Shown piece by piece: positions 1-12,400 of a DNA stretch of 64,000 nucleotides. The stretch is from Eudorina sp. 2006-703-Eu-15 (taxonomy: Eukaryota > Chlorophyta > Chlorophyceae > Chlamydomonadales > Volvocaceae), in NCBI GenBank assembly GCA_003117195.1, contig BDSI01000016.1, forward strand, positions 558,001 through 622,000, in the 5' to 3' direction. The notes below the pieces were generated by a model. It did no database searches, had not been told where the DNA came from, and saw nothing but the letters and a program-made list of their open reading frames with translations. Both the position numbers and the translations under genes were made by a program. Each line of letters begins with the position of its first letter. The first letter of the stretch is position 1.

Positions 1-3000
1 TTCAATGCGGGGGGCGCGAAGACGTGTCCTGGGGGTGTGTTTGAACAGGTTCGGCCGGTGGCTTGGTGGACGGTGGTACCGGCGGTGGGGTCAGCTGCTG
101 CTGCTGCTGCTGCTGCCGTTGTCCCAGGGGTGGCAACTGTGGCAACGGTCTTGGTCGCGCACACGCTCTTGGGGTTCAGCAGCGGAGCGTCACCGCCCCT
201 CGACCCCGGCCCCGACCGAGGGGGCCCCTCTCCGAAGGGCCCCTGGGGCTAAAGAGGGGTCGGGAGGCCCCCACGACACCCGAAACGTAATGGTACCTGT
301 ACGAACAGGGACTGTACGACGGTCGGCGTCGAGGTGGGATGGTCGGAGGGGGCAGTGACAGCGGCTGGACCCCTGGGGCGCACCGCACCGGTCTTCATAG
401 GCAGGGCAGGGCGTGTGGTAGGGAGGGCGGGGGGACGGCGGTGATGGGGGGAGCTGGGAGGGGTAAGGGGGGTCGAGGGGCGTGGAGTGGGTTTTCTCAG
501 TTCACAGCGAGGCACCGCGTCATAGATCATCAGAGGGCGGGGGCATGGTGGGACATGTGAGTCATGCGGATGACGGAAAGGGAGTTGTGGAGGTGGCGAC
601 CCCCCCTACTCGTCGTGGCTCTGGCTGTGCCCTTGGCCGTGGCGGTGGTGGTGGCGGCCGCGGCGGTGGTGGGCGGCGAGGGGGTGTTGAGTCGGTTCCT
701 CCTTGCAGCCCTTGGAGGAGGGAAACCTGAAGGCGGATGTGTAAGTCCAGGGTGGGGGCCGCCGGTGCCCCGCCCAGCGACCGTGGCTTCCTCGTCTACC
801 GAACCCTTGTTGACCCCGACCCCGGTATCTAGAGGACCTGGGGTGTGCTTGGCCACCAAGACTTGGTGGCATACGTGCCGGCGTTTGGTGTGGGTGGTGG
901 TGGTGCTCGTGGTGGTGGTGGTGGTGGTGGACGGCATCATCCGCAGGCCCTTGCCTGGCACGTTGACGGGTGTCAGGGGCGCCAAAGAACGCGGCGCGTG
1001 GCCGCGGCGCGTGACCGTCACGCGTCGGCGGAGTGAGCATATATCATGGTATTAGGGTCGTGACCTGAGGCTGTGCAATGATGCACCGACCTCTGTCGAT
1101 TCAAAACGCGGGTTTAAGGACCGGGCTTGGTGCACGTTTTCCTTGTTTTTGCTAAAGGATATGCCAGTCGGATTTGGATTCTCGCTGTAATACAGCTCAA
1201 GAGGGTGACAGCTGCCGCAGGGTTCGGAAGCGTATCCAGCGTTAAGGAAACCGGTGGGGGCTGGGGGGCCACCAATTGTGGTGCCCCTTCTGGCCGGGAG
1301 GATCATTTCCATTGACGAAGGTTCTCTGCCACCAGGTCTGCCTTCGGCATCTCGCTTGTGCCTTACCGTGCCTCGCTTGCGCCTTACCGTGGCGTTGCGC
1401 AGTCCGCGTTCGCGGATCCAGGGGCGACATCACGTATCAGACTGTTATCCCTAGCGTAGCTTTTGTCCGTCGCTTCCAGTATACCTACTATATTAATTAG
1501 ATGGCATGCAATGCTTGTTAAAAAAGGTATTTTTAATGTCAGCTTACACTGTATCTGATGGGCCAACCACGGCCAAGCAAATCCGAATCTGCCATGCCCT
1601 GTCTTGCACAGCCCCACAGCCACAGCGCGCGTGTGGGCGGTCGCGCCGCTGCGCCAGGGGGCACTGGTCTAGCGCGGCGAATCAACAACAACAACAAAAA
1701 CAGATTTGCTACCTCAGCACCCAACGGGAATCAGCTTGACGACGTGGATCAAAAATGCCAGCACCCTGTTTCCACCAGCAGCCTGAGAAACGCCCTCAAG
1801 CCCGCACACCCGTATCCAGCCCCTCGTCATTACACCCCAACTGCGCAACTGGCAAACTGTGTCCAAGACAACAAAACGTCTAAAACATAAAATCTGAGAA
1901 AGGTCTCCGCCCGTGGTGGCCCCCTGGCCTTGGAAGCCCCCGACAGCACCCCCACCCCCACTCTCCCCCAGCTCCTACAAACCAACTCGCAGCTAGTGCG
2001 GCAGTTATCAGAAGATGGACGGACACCTCAGCCGATACCGTTTGTCCTCTCGGATCTCAACTCTCGGGGATAACGGGCAGAAGCACCGCTTCTGAGCAGT
2101 GCGGAAAGAATACAGCAGTGAACAACAACACGCAAACAGGGGGGCGCAGGGGGATTCCGGAGCGGCACGGGCATATCCCCGTCTTGGCCATCAAGACCAT
2201 CCTCCTGCGACGGCGCACGCGGCGGGATTGTTCAGCCCAGTCCGCCTGCCCGCCCCCTCGAAGGCACCTCACTCCCACGGACGATATACCCGGAAACACT
2301 GTGTAGAGAGAGGCGCGCTCTCCTGCTTCCCCCCTCCTTCCTCTTTCTCTCATTCGCATCCCCCCTCTACCTACCTACTTCTCTCTCTCCCTCTCTCTCA
2401 TTTATTCTCGTACCGAATGCATGCCTGCACACCCCGACAGAGTTGCCCAGCATTGATCCCTGGAGGCTGTCCACTCCAAAACACCCCTCACGGGCCCGAC
2501 ACGTGGACCCGAACAGCAACCACCCCCGGGTCAAGACCGTGCCGTACAGCCACACATACACAAACACACACACGGCTCCCCCGCTCAACAACAAAAATTG
2601 AAATGACACACCCCAAGGCCACGACCGCCAAATGCGGCGCTGCGCCGCACACCACCCACCCGCTCATCACTCTCTCTCCGCGGTGCAGCGCCAGCGGCGC
2701 CACGGCATAAACTCCTTGTGATGCCGTACACCCGAGATGACAAAAAAACAGCGTCTGATGACGCTTCCTTTCGCCGGATGACGGCGACCAGCGCCATAGA
2801 AGTCAACCCGCTTGCAGCACGCACATAAAAATTTTATGCCACCGGAACGTGACCTGCGCTCTCGTTGGTGGTCAATGCCGCCGGTTGAATACACTACTCG
2901 CTCGACCTGGAGCATCAAAATCCATTCCGCCAACCAACTACGGAGATTCGGTTCCAAGAGGGGCCCAGACCGCACATACAAACGAAACGGCAGGCACACG

Positions 3001-3420
3001 TCAAGAGCTTTAGACGCACGGCCGGCACGCGCGCGCCATATCTGCCGTACCATGGATACGACAACACCGCCGGCGACCTGCTCTCTTAACACCCTCTGTC
3101 GGGTCGGGTTGGGTTGGGTTGGGTTGGGTTGGGTTGCTTTAATCCCCTCTGAGCAGCCCGGGCCTCACAAGCGAGGGCCAGTTCTCTGAGTTCGTGTTCC
3201 TGTCCCTGTTCCAGCCATAAATGTTCCAGCCAGTAAAAACATTGAAACCCGTCTCGCCCAGCACACCACAAGTCGATCCGTCTGCACCAGCAGGCTGCAG
3301 AACCTGCGACCGCACTGCCCCGGTGCCCCTCCTCCGCCTCTCATCTCCCCTCGCTGCTCCCAACGCCCCATCACCGCCACGCTGCTTGCATCCCCGACCT
3401 GCTCCCATACCCCCCTTCCC
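1..3420. other. Stretch without a recognisable gene
   Basis: No open frame here resembles a protein family. The first 1 kb is G-rich low-complexity DNA with a CTG run (about 92-116) and GGT runs (893-930). Positions 1050-2050 are less GC-rich. A pyrimidine-rich tract lies at about 2320-2405 and GGGTT repeats at about 3101-3136. The right part should contain the 3' UTR of the minus-strand ABCC gene that stops at 3421. A minus-strand TGTAA (1830-1834) is the nearest polyadenylation candidate I noticed, but it is distant. Confidence 0.5.
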
Positions 3421-6400
3421 CTACTTGTGCGCCTCGACCTTGGACACCGCCAGCGCCGCCGGCGCCTGCACCGCCTGCGGCGCCGCCGCCGCTGGCTTGG
3501 CCAGCTTGGCCGCCGCCACCATCTTGGCGAAGACGCCGTTCCCCTCCGCCAGCTGCGCGGGGGGCCCGCTCTCCACCAGCTGGCCCGCCGACAGCACCAA
3601 CAGGTGGTCGGTGTCCAGGATGGTGTCGATGCGATGGGCGATCACCAGCAGCACCCGGCCGTGGGCCTCGCGGTCCCGGTGGGCGAAGTCGCGGAGTGCG
3701 TTCTGCGGGGAAGGGGGAAGGGGGGGACGAGGAATGGGGCCAACGAGGAATGGGGCCAAAGAGGAATGAGGGGAATGGGGAATGGGGAAGGGGGAAGGGG
3801 TGAGGCGAGGATGTTTAGGCCGGGGTGTGTAAGAAACTCGACATCAGGAGAGGCCTCAGGTATTCACGTGAACCCAGACCCCCAACCACCCTCCGCTGAG
3901 ATTGCGTCCCTTTGGTGACCCGGCAAAGGCCTCGTCGTGGCCCTGTCCTCCAGACCTTAACAACGAAGAGCCCACCCGACACCAATCACCCCGCAGTCAC
4001 CCGCACACACGAGCACCAGGTCAAAACGCAAGAGCGGGACTACGCCTCCCGCCCTCCTGCCGCTCCTCACACCTCACACCTCACACATCCACCTCAAAAC
4101 CCCTCTGGGCTTTGCCTTTTTCACAACAGCCACGCTGTCTGCCCCCCTCCGCGCCCCCGAGCCCCCCCCCCCTCGCCCACCTGAATCAGCTGATCGGTCG
4201 CCTGGTCCACATTGGCCGTGGCCTCGTCCAGTGCCAGGACCTGAGGGGCAGCCCATGGGGTTGAGGGTTTAGGGTTTTATTGTACTGCGGCGCTCTGCAC
4301 TGCTCCGTCCTGCCGCCCGGTCGGAAAGAACCATATACCCCCCCCATGTACCGGCCCCAGTCCGCCTGCGCCTCCTCCTCCTCTTCCTCCTCCTCCAATC
4401 CCCGGCCCCCTCGCCCCCACCGCAGCTGGTCCTCCTGGGCCCCTCCATCCATCCTGAGGCAACGGGGCGGAGTCCGTCCGTCCGTCCTTGGCAACATCGA
4501 GCCGTCCTGAGGCCCGAAACGCTGCTAACCCCCCCAAACCCCTGCCAAACCTCCCTCCCCAACCACCCCAACCTCCCTCCCAGACCCTGCTACCCCAACC
4601 TCCCCCTCCCAGACCCAGCTACCCCACCCACCCGACCGCACCTTGGCGTCCTGCAGCAGCGCCCTCGCCAGACAGAACAGCTGCCGCTGCCCCACACTCA
4701 GGTTGCCCCCGCACTCCGCCATCGCCGCGTCCAGCCCGCCCGGCATGCCCGCCACCGCGGCGCGCAGCTGCACGCTCTCCAGCACCCCCCACAGCGCCGC
4801 GTCCTCGTGCGACCCCCAGGGGTCCAGGTTGCTGCGCAGCGTGCCGCTGAACAGCACCGGGTCCTGCGGGATGATGGCCAGCTGCCGCCGCAGCGCGTCC
4901 AGCCCCACGCGCGTGGTGTCCAGGCCGTCCAGCAGGATGCGGCCCCCGGTCACGTCGATGAGGCGGAAGAGGGTGAGCATGAGGCTGCTCTTGCCGCTGC
5001 CGGTGCGGCCCACGAGGCCGCAGGAGGTGCCCGCGGGCAGGGAGAAGGTCAGGTCGCGGAGCACCGGCGGCAGGCCTGACGGGATGGGGTGGGCGCGCGT
5101 GGTGGGGGTGGGGGGTGGGCGGGTGGGTGGGTTGAGACTAGGTAGGTAGGTAGGTAGGTAGGTAGGTAGGTAGGTAGGTAGGTAGGTAGGTAGGTAGGTA
5201 GGTAGGTAGGTAGGTAGGTAGGTAGATAGGTAGGTAGGTAGGTAGGTAGGTAGGTAGGTAGGCAGGTGGGGACTGGGTGTCTTTGAAGAGACAACCTCGA
5301 AAAGTCCCCCGCCCGGCGGCTTCATCCTGGCAGTACGGAATACCTCGCTCAAACCCCCCGCCCCCACCGGGTCGGTACACGGCCGTGACGTCCTGGTAGT
5401 CCAGCGCGCCGGTGCGCGGCCACCCCGCCGGGGGCGAGCCCCCGCCCTCCGCCACCCGGGGCGGCTCGCTGTCCAGCTCCGTGTACGACAACATGCGCTC
5501 CACGGAGGTCATGGTGTTCTCCACCTCGGCCGTCTGGTTTGGTTTCGGAGCAAGGCGGGCCAAAGGCGGGCCCCGGAAAAGGGGGGGGGGTGCACACGAG
5601 CGGGGGGGCGGGTTGGGAGACTGGGGTGGAAGGGGGGTTGTCGGAAGTACCGCAGGGCAGGGCTGTGGAATGGCGATGAGGCCCCGCACCTTACGGCAAA
5701 TCACACTGGAAAAGCGGGGGTGGCGGCAGGGGCTGTAGCTAGGGGTCGGCCGAAAGCTGTAGATTTCCATCTAAAAGTTGGGAGCTAAATAATGCATGTT
5801 TATTTTCGGTTACGGCGGTTCCTCCATGCGGGGCATGCAGGGCAGGGACGGCGCCTCCGTCCGTAGCCACACCCGTCACGCCGTCTCTCACCTGCCGTAC
5901 GACCCACTGCATAAGGCCCGTCAGCTGCAGCACGTGCGTCAGCGCTAGCGCCATCACCTGCGGGGCCGCGAGCCGCCGGACGGGACGGGACGGGCGTGAC
6001 ATCCAACGATGTGGGCCCGATCTCTCCAACGGCTCCGGTACATCGCCGTACATCGGCGCATCAGTGTCTCAAGTACCGGTCGGGGGGCGCCCTGGGCCAC
6101 TGGTCACTTCCGGCTCCTGGACCGCCCTCAACAACACCACCCGACCGCAGTCGAGCCGTGGGGTCAGTGGAGAGTGGACTGGACCACGGACGTCCTGCCT
6201 GAACTATACTGCAGGCAGAATGTCCCCTCCCCTCCCCTCCCGGCGGTGCACCCCCCTCCCCTCCCCTCGCGGCGGCCGCCACGCACCCCGGTGTTGATCT
6301 GGTCGCGCATCGCCATCGCCAGCAGGGCCGCCGCCAGCAAGGTGGTGCCCGCCACCGCATCCAGCCGCACCCCGATCCACCTACGGCCAGGGGTGGGCGA

Positions 6401-9400
6401 TGGCGGGGTATGGAGGGGTATGGCTGGTGATGGGTGGTGATGGGTGGTGATGGAGGGTGATGGGTGGTGATAATCGGCCGGCCCCCGGTGGTCAACACGG
6501 CACGGCGGAACCTCCATGCCTCCCCCCAGCCAATGTCGTACTAAATAGATGATGAAATGACGCATCGCGACAGCGGTCACCGCACGGCACGCGGGATAGG
6601 AACGAACACCTGCCACCCCAACCAACCAACCAACCAACCAACCAACCAACCGACTTGCCAACCGACCGACGCACCGCGCCGTGGAGATGAAGGCGAAGTA
6701 CCAGTTGCCGTTGTGCGACATGAGCCGGAGGAAGCCGTCGTCGAAGCGGGCCGCGGCGCCGTAGGCGCGGATGGTCGGCAGGCCCTGCAGCGCCGGCGTC
6801 GGGTGGGGGTTGGGGGGGACGGGGACGGGTTGCGGTCGGGTGCGATCTGGGAACACGACCGCATCCACCACGAGAAGCAAAAGTCTGTGCGAGGTTGACA
6901 CTGGCAGCACGCCTGTTACACGGCGGCCCGCAGTACACACGTGTACTACATTGTACGGCATCGTGTACGGCATTGTACAGCATCGTACGGCACTGTACGA
7001 CAGCCCGGAGGAGGGCACGGAGGAGGTACCGTTTCATTTAAGGTACTTTATTATCATCGTACGTATCATCCTCACAGCTCACACACCTTGAGCGTGGCGG
7101 AGAAGGACGCGAAGATGGGCGATCGCGTGACGGCCTCCCAGCGCTTGACCTCCCGGGAGGCCGCAATGTAGCGGCGGCGGATCCAGTAGAAGGCGGCCGC
7201 CAGCGGCAGGAAGACGGGCAGGATGACGGGCACGGCGATGGCCACCAGCAAGAAGGCGCCCAGCACCTGGAAGGCCGACTGCAGCGCGTCCATGAGGCAG
7301 GACGGCAGCAGGTCGTCCACCTGCCCCTGGTCCTTGCTGAACCTGCGGCAGCGGCGGGCGGCAAGGGGGGGGTGTGTGTGTGGGGTTTTGGTTGGTTGGG
7401 GAGGGCGTTGATGTTCTGGGGAAGGTCAGGCGAAAGCACATACGGTAAACGAAGGGCAGGTGAGGCAGACCCGCGCCCCGAACCCCCAGACCCCCACGTA
7501 ACCAGGTCCAGGCTGCGAGCAGCAACCCCAAGCTGCCGACCCAACCCTACCCAACCCAACCCAATCCAGAGACCCATGGGTCGTTGTCGTACCTGTTGAC
7601 GATGCGGCCCGAGGGGTTGGTGTGGAAGAACGACAACGGCGCCCGGAGCACCCTGCGAACGACAAGGACACGGACACGGACAGGTGTAATATGCCCATAC
7701 ACACACACATGCCGTACACACATGCCGTACACATTCGGGAATGCGTTCCTGTGCTCAACATAGGGGGGGTGGATGGCCGGCAGCTCAGGAGGGCTGTGGT
7801 GGTACTGTAATACGACATGATGCCCCCCATGCAGCAGCAAAACGTCACACCCTCAGCGAAGCCTCTACAGACGCAGACGTCCCACGGAAGTACCGGACTA
7901 GGTACGAGCACATGACGAAGTGTTCTATATAGAGCCACCGCTGACCGCGGTGTCGTACATCACACGAGACACAGGGCTCGTCCCCCGGCGGTGCCCGGCG
8001 GTCCTCCTTCCCCCCTCCTCCCCGCCCAGCGCGGAGCCCCCCCGGCGGTCCCCCACCTCTTCGCCATCGCGTTATGGATGGACGTGGCAGCCGAGAGGGT
8101 GGTCTCGAAGAAGATCGCGGAGCGCAGGAAGGCGAGTACGATCACAATCCCCGTCAGCATGCCGTACACCCACAACCACCTGCGGGCGGTGCGGAACGGT
8201 GCGTGGGGAAGACAAAAAAGCCCCTTCGGGTCCCTTCGTTCCAACTAACAACGGACAACAACCGGGTACGACAACCGGGTACAACAGACGGATGACAACC
8301 GGGTAACCGGGCACGAAGCGGGTATGGAAAGAGCCAGAGGCCATGTGGGGTTGAGAGGGCATGTGAGGCCGTGTGGGGCCCCGACCCCTCTCCCAGACAG
8401 ACAGGCACCCTGGACCCCACCACCACCACCTTCGCCACCACCAGCCCACTGGACCGCATCACAACGCGCCCCGGCCACCCCCCCGTACCGTTGGCGTACT
8501 TGGCTAAGCGGTACGCCACCATGACAGCCCCCGCCCCGCCCCGCCCGTCCGCCCGGGGCCCCCCGCCGCCCCCCCCCGACGGATTCTACTTTAGACCATT
8601 CTGGGTTTTTAATCATTTTTTGTCCGACCCCGGCCCCTCCCACCCCTTGAAAAATTCTACTCCATTCTGCGTTTTTCTCATTTGTCTGACCCCGGCCCCT
8701 CCCACCCCTTGAAAAATTCTACTCCATTCTGCGTTTTTCTCATTTGTCCGACCCCGGCCCCTCCCACCCCTTGAAAAATTCTACTCCATTCTGCGTTTTT
8801 CTCATCTGTCTGACCCCGGCCCCTCCCCCCCTTGAAAAAACCTACTCCATTCTGCGTTTTTCTCATTTGTCTGACCCCGGCCCCTCCCCCCTGTGAAAAA
8901 TTCTACTCCATTCTGCGTTTTTCTTATTTGTCTGACCCCGGGCCCCCCCTCCCTCCCCCTTCCCCCCTCGCCCCCTCCCTCCCCTCCCCCTCCCCCTCCC
9001 CCCTCCCTCCCCTTTTTGGAGGCTCTGCCTCACGTGTTGCTGCCCTGGTCGTCCGGGTCGGCTCGGGACCAGAGCGCCAGCCACCACTCGGAGGCCAGGA
9101 ACACCGCCTGGCCCGCAAACATGGCCGCCCAGATGAGGGCTGTAGCAAGCAGACCCAGATGGCGGCAGTAGCTGCCGTACACCCGCCAGGGCACGCTGCC
9201 GGTGACCCGGTCCTCGTCCTGTACCAGCTTGCCTGGCCCGAGGTGGGGGGATTGGGGGAAGGGTAGGCGGAGGGGGGCGAGATGGGGTGAGGTGAGGTGA
9301 GATGAGACCGGCGGAGGCAGGTCCAACCCTAAGATGGGTGCTGTCACCGGTGATGGATGTCCTAGCGTTGCGCACCAAGATACATGATTTTATATACAGC

Positions 9401-12400
9401 CACCTTACTCTTAACGCACCTGAACCCACCTAGCCCACCTACGGCAACACCACCCCAACCACCGACCCGTGGATCTCTCACCCGTCGGGATGCGCTGCAG
9501 CGAGATGGACTTGCTGCTGTTGGGGGCGGCGGCGGCGGCGGCGGCCGCCTCGGAGGTCTGCCGCCGCATCAGGCTGCCGAACCACATGTTCACCGCCCCC
9601 GCGGCGAAGGTCCGTGTCAGCGACAGCCGGTACTTCTCCGCCAGGCCGCTCGGGCCCACCGACCGGACCCGCCAGAAGCGACTGCCGGTTTCGGAGCCGC
9701 CCTCGGTGCCGCTGTGGACGCGCCGAGGGCTGGCGGCGGCGGCCGCGGCGGCGTCGGCTGCGGCGCCGCCGCCAGGCGACCCCGGCGCGTCGCCGGCGGC
9801 GGCGACGTCAACCAGTACCTGGCCGGCGGCGGAGGGTAACGCCAGCGGCGTCGCCGGCGGCGCAGGCTGCGGCAGGGCCCCGACGGGGACCGGGGCGGCG
9901 GTGTCATCCTTTGCGCCGTACAGCTCCACGGCGACGTCGTCGGAGCCTGCGGCCGATGATGCGCTCGGGGCGCCGCCGGCGCCGACGACGACGTGCTGCT
10001 GCTGCTGCTGCGTCTTCGCCTCCGTCTTCGCCGCCGCCGTCGCCTCAGTCTTCGCCTCCGTCGCCGTCGCCCCCTCCTTTCCAGCAGTCATTTCATCCAG
10101 TGCCTCGTCCACAGTGGGGCCGTCCTCCTCCACCGCATGCGACTCATCCGGGTCACCGCCACCGCCGCCACCGCCGCCGCCGGCCGCCAGACCTCCATGC
10201 CCCGCCGTCAGCTCGGGCAGCTGCAGCGCCGCCACCTCCCGCCAGGCGCCGTCCGCTAGCAGCCGCCCGCCTCGCAGCACCAGCACGCGGCCACACCTGG
10301 GAACAAGGGCCCCGGGAGACACAAGTGGATTAGCAAAGAGGGGGAGGCCGTGCTGGGGGAGGTGCGTACATGGCATGCCATGTACGATGCTCTACCGTAC
10401 CCTGGGCCCCATACCCCGGTGCCGTAGTCACGCAACGGTACGGGTGCCGTACCCACGGGGGTGCCGTACTTACTTGGGCAGGTACTGGCGCTGGTGGGTG
10501 ACGAGCAGGCGCGTGGCGCCGCACTCGTCCAGCAGGCCGCCGGGGCCGATGGCACGTGCGAACAGGTCCCGACCGACCCGTGGGTCGACAGCACTCAGTG
10601 GATCGTCTAACAGCGCCACGGCGGGGCGGGCGTAGCAGGCGCGCGCCAGCGCCACGCGGGCCTTTTGGCCGCCTGCGCGGAGGTACGGCAGTATGGTACG
10701 GGCCCGGGTGTTGTAGTACGGAATCGTCTGTGACGGGTCAACCGACATGGGTACGGCCCCTGCGGCCCTGCCTGGTCCTTCTCAGTTTCCAAAGCCTGGA
10801 TATGACCCCAGGCGTCACCGTTCCGCGCAAAAAAACCCTAAACCCGCCGACCCAGAGACCCACACCAGCCCAGGGGCAGCCGAAGCGCTAACACCCTTAA
10901 CGCATCCTAGAAGCCCATTCACAAATTTATATTCAATACATTATCATAATAAGAAAACTCGATGTAAAACTCCACCTGACAGGTTGATTCCCCGCTCCCC
11001 CAGCTCCGTCTGATCGCCCGCCGGCAGCCCCGCCAGGTCGTCCGCCAGGCAACAGGCCTGTACGACACGGCCGTACCACTGCTCGTCCCAGGGAGAGCCG
11101 AAGGTGACGTTCTCTCGCACACTGCCCGCAACGATCCAGGGCACCTGTGGGAGGGGGAGGGGGAGGGGGAGGTGCCGCCGGGGGGTGGGGCCGAAGGTAT
11201 GGAGCCCAGGAAAGGAAGGGCGGGGGCGGCCCTCGGCGGGGTCAACGCGCTCAAGCCCCAGACACACGGATGGGGAGGTGGGGACGTAACCAAACCCAAA
11301 AACTAGGAGGCGAGGTTGGGGTGTGGGGATTGGCAGACGCACTCATACTGTGCCGCTGCCCAAGCAGCGGCGGTCAGTGACGAAGCGGCCCGAGTGCTTG
11401 CTCGCGGTGCTCGCAAGATGTGCAATGGACCGTGTGCACGGCAACCCGTACAGCAGCACAGGCATGGAGCAGTACCTGAGCGCAGTACGCTACACGGCCC
11501 CGTACAACGGGCCCGCCGTCGCCGCCGCCGCCGCCGCCGGCTCCGGTCGCCGCCAGCGGCTGCAACTCCCCCAGCAGCGCTGCCAAGAGGGAGCTCTTGC
11601 CGCTGCCCACTGCCCCGCATATCCCCAGCAGCTCCCCCGGCGCCGCGGAAAACCGGATGCCGTACAACGTCAGACCGCCGACGCCGCCGCCTGCGCCATC
11701 CGCTCCGGCTCCTGGGACGGCAGACGCGGCCGCCGCAGGCTCCGTTACCGCCTTGGCCTTGTTATCAGCGACCGACGCGGTGGCAGCGCCGTCGCCGTTG
11801 GCGCCATTGAAACTCTTGCCCTTGGCCGCGCTGGCCGTACGACTCGCCACGCGGCCTCCCAGTGCCGTACCATGCGTGTCATGCAGCCGTACATCGTCCC
11901 GACCAAAGGGCCGAGCCCAGTCGTAATCCGCCCCCCGCATCGCCACATAGCCCAATGTCGGTTGGCTCCCAACCGCCGCCGCGTCGCCGCCGCTGACGGC
12001 CACTGCGGCCGTCGGTGTCGCATCCCTGGACCGTCGGGAAACCCTCCCCATCACCAGTTCTAAGCTCCGTCGGATGGCCCCCGTCACGGCGGCTCCCGCG
12101 CCGTGATCCCGCGCTGCGGTGGCGGCGGCCGCACCACTGACCCGTGGGTCGTTGCCGGCGGCACCGTCCCGTGGGTCGGTCTGCATGGGCGCCGGCGGCT
12201 CCGGTGTGGCAAGGAAGGCGTCGATGCGCTGCAGCGACACGCGCAGCTCAGTGAGGGTCTGTACGGCAAGTACGAAGAAGTTGACCTGCGCAGATCGAGA
12301 GTGGAGAGAGAGGGCAAGGCAGTGGGATGCTTTTGCTGGGGAGCGCTAAACGGTTTGTGAACCGCCGTAGACGTTAAGGTAGGCAAGCAAGGTGCGAGAA

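Noticed and set aside
706..738. Possible plus-strand micro-exon PLEEGNLKAD with good AG acceptor and GTAAGT donor
   Set aside because: Its likeness to the PLEEND motif of ABCC exon 1 is short, and no neighbouring exon could be found on either side.
2099..2710. 203-codon plus-strand frame
   Set aside because: Low-complexity Pro/Ser/Thr/His-rich translation of pyrimidine-rich DNA, no domain and no splice context. It probably overlaps the ABCC 3' flank.
4258..4282. Telomere-like TTTAGGGTTTTA word, and a similar word near 10830
   Set aside because: Only one or two units, within ABCC introns or flanks; too short to be an interstitial telomere tract.
8484..8525. Minus-strand stretch [12 protein letters not shown] inside the ABCC region, first taken as an exon
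   Set aside because: Including it breaks the phase between the exons ending at 9034 and starting at 8179, which join directly as SNT/WLWVYG, matching ABCC transporters. There is also no acceptor close to it.
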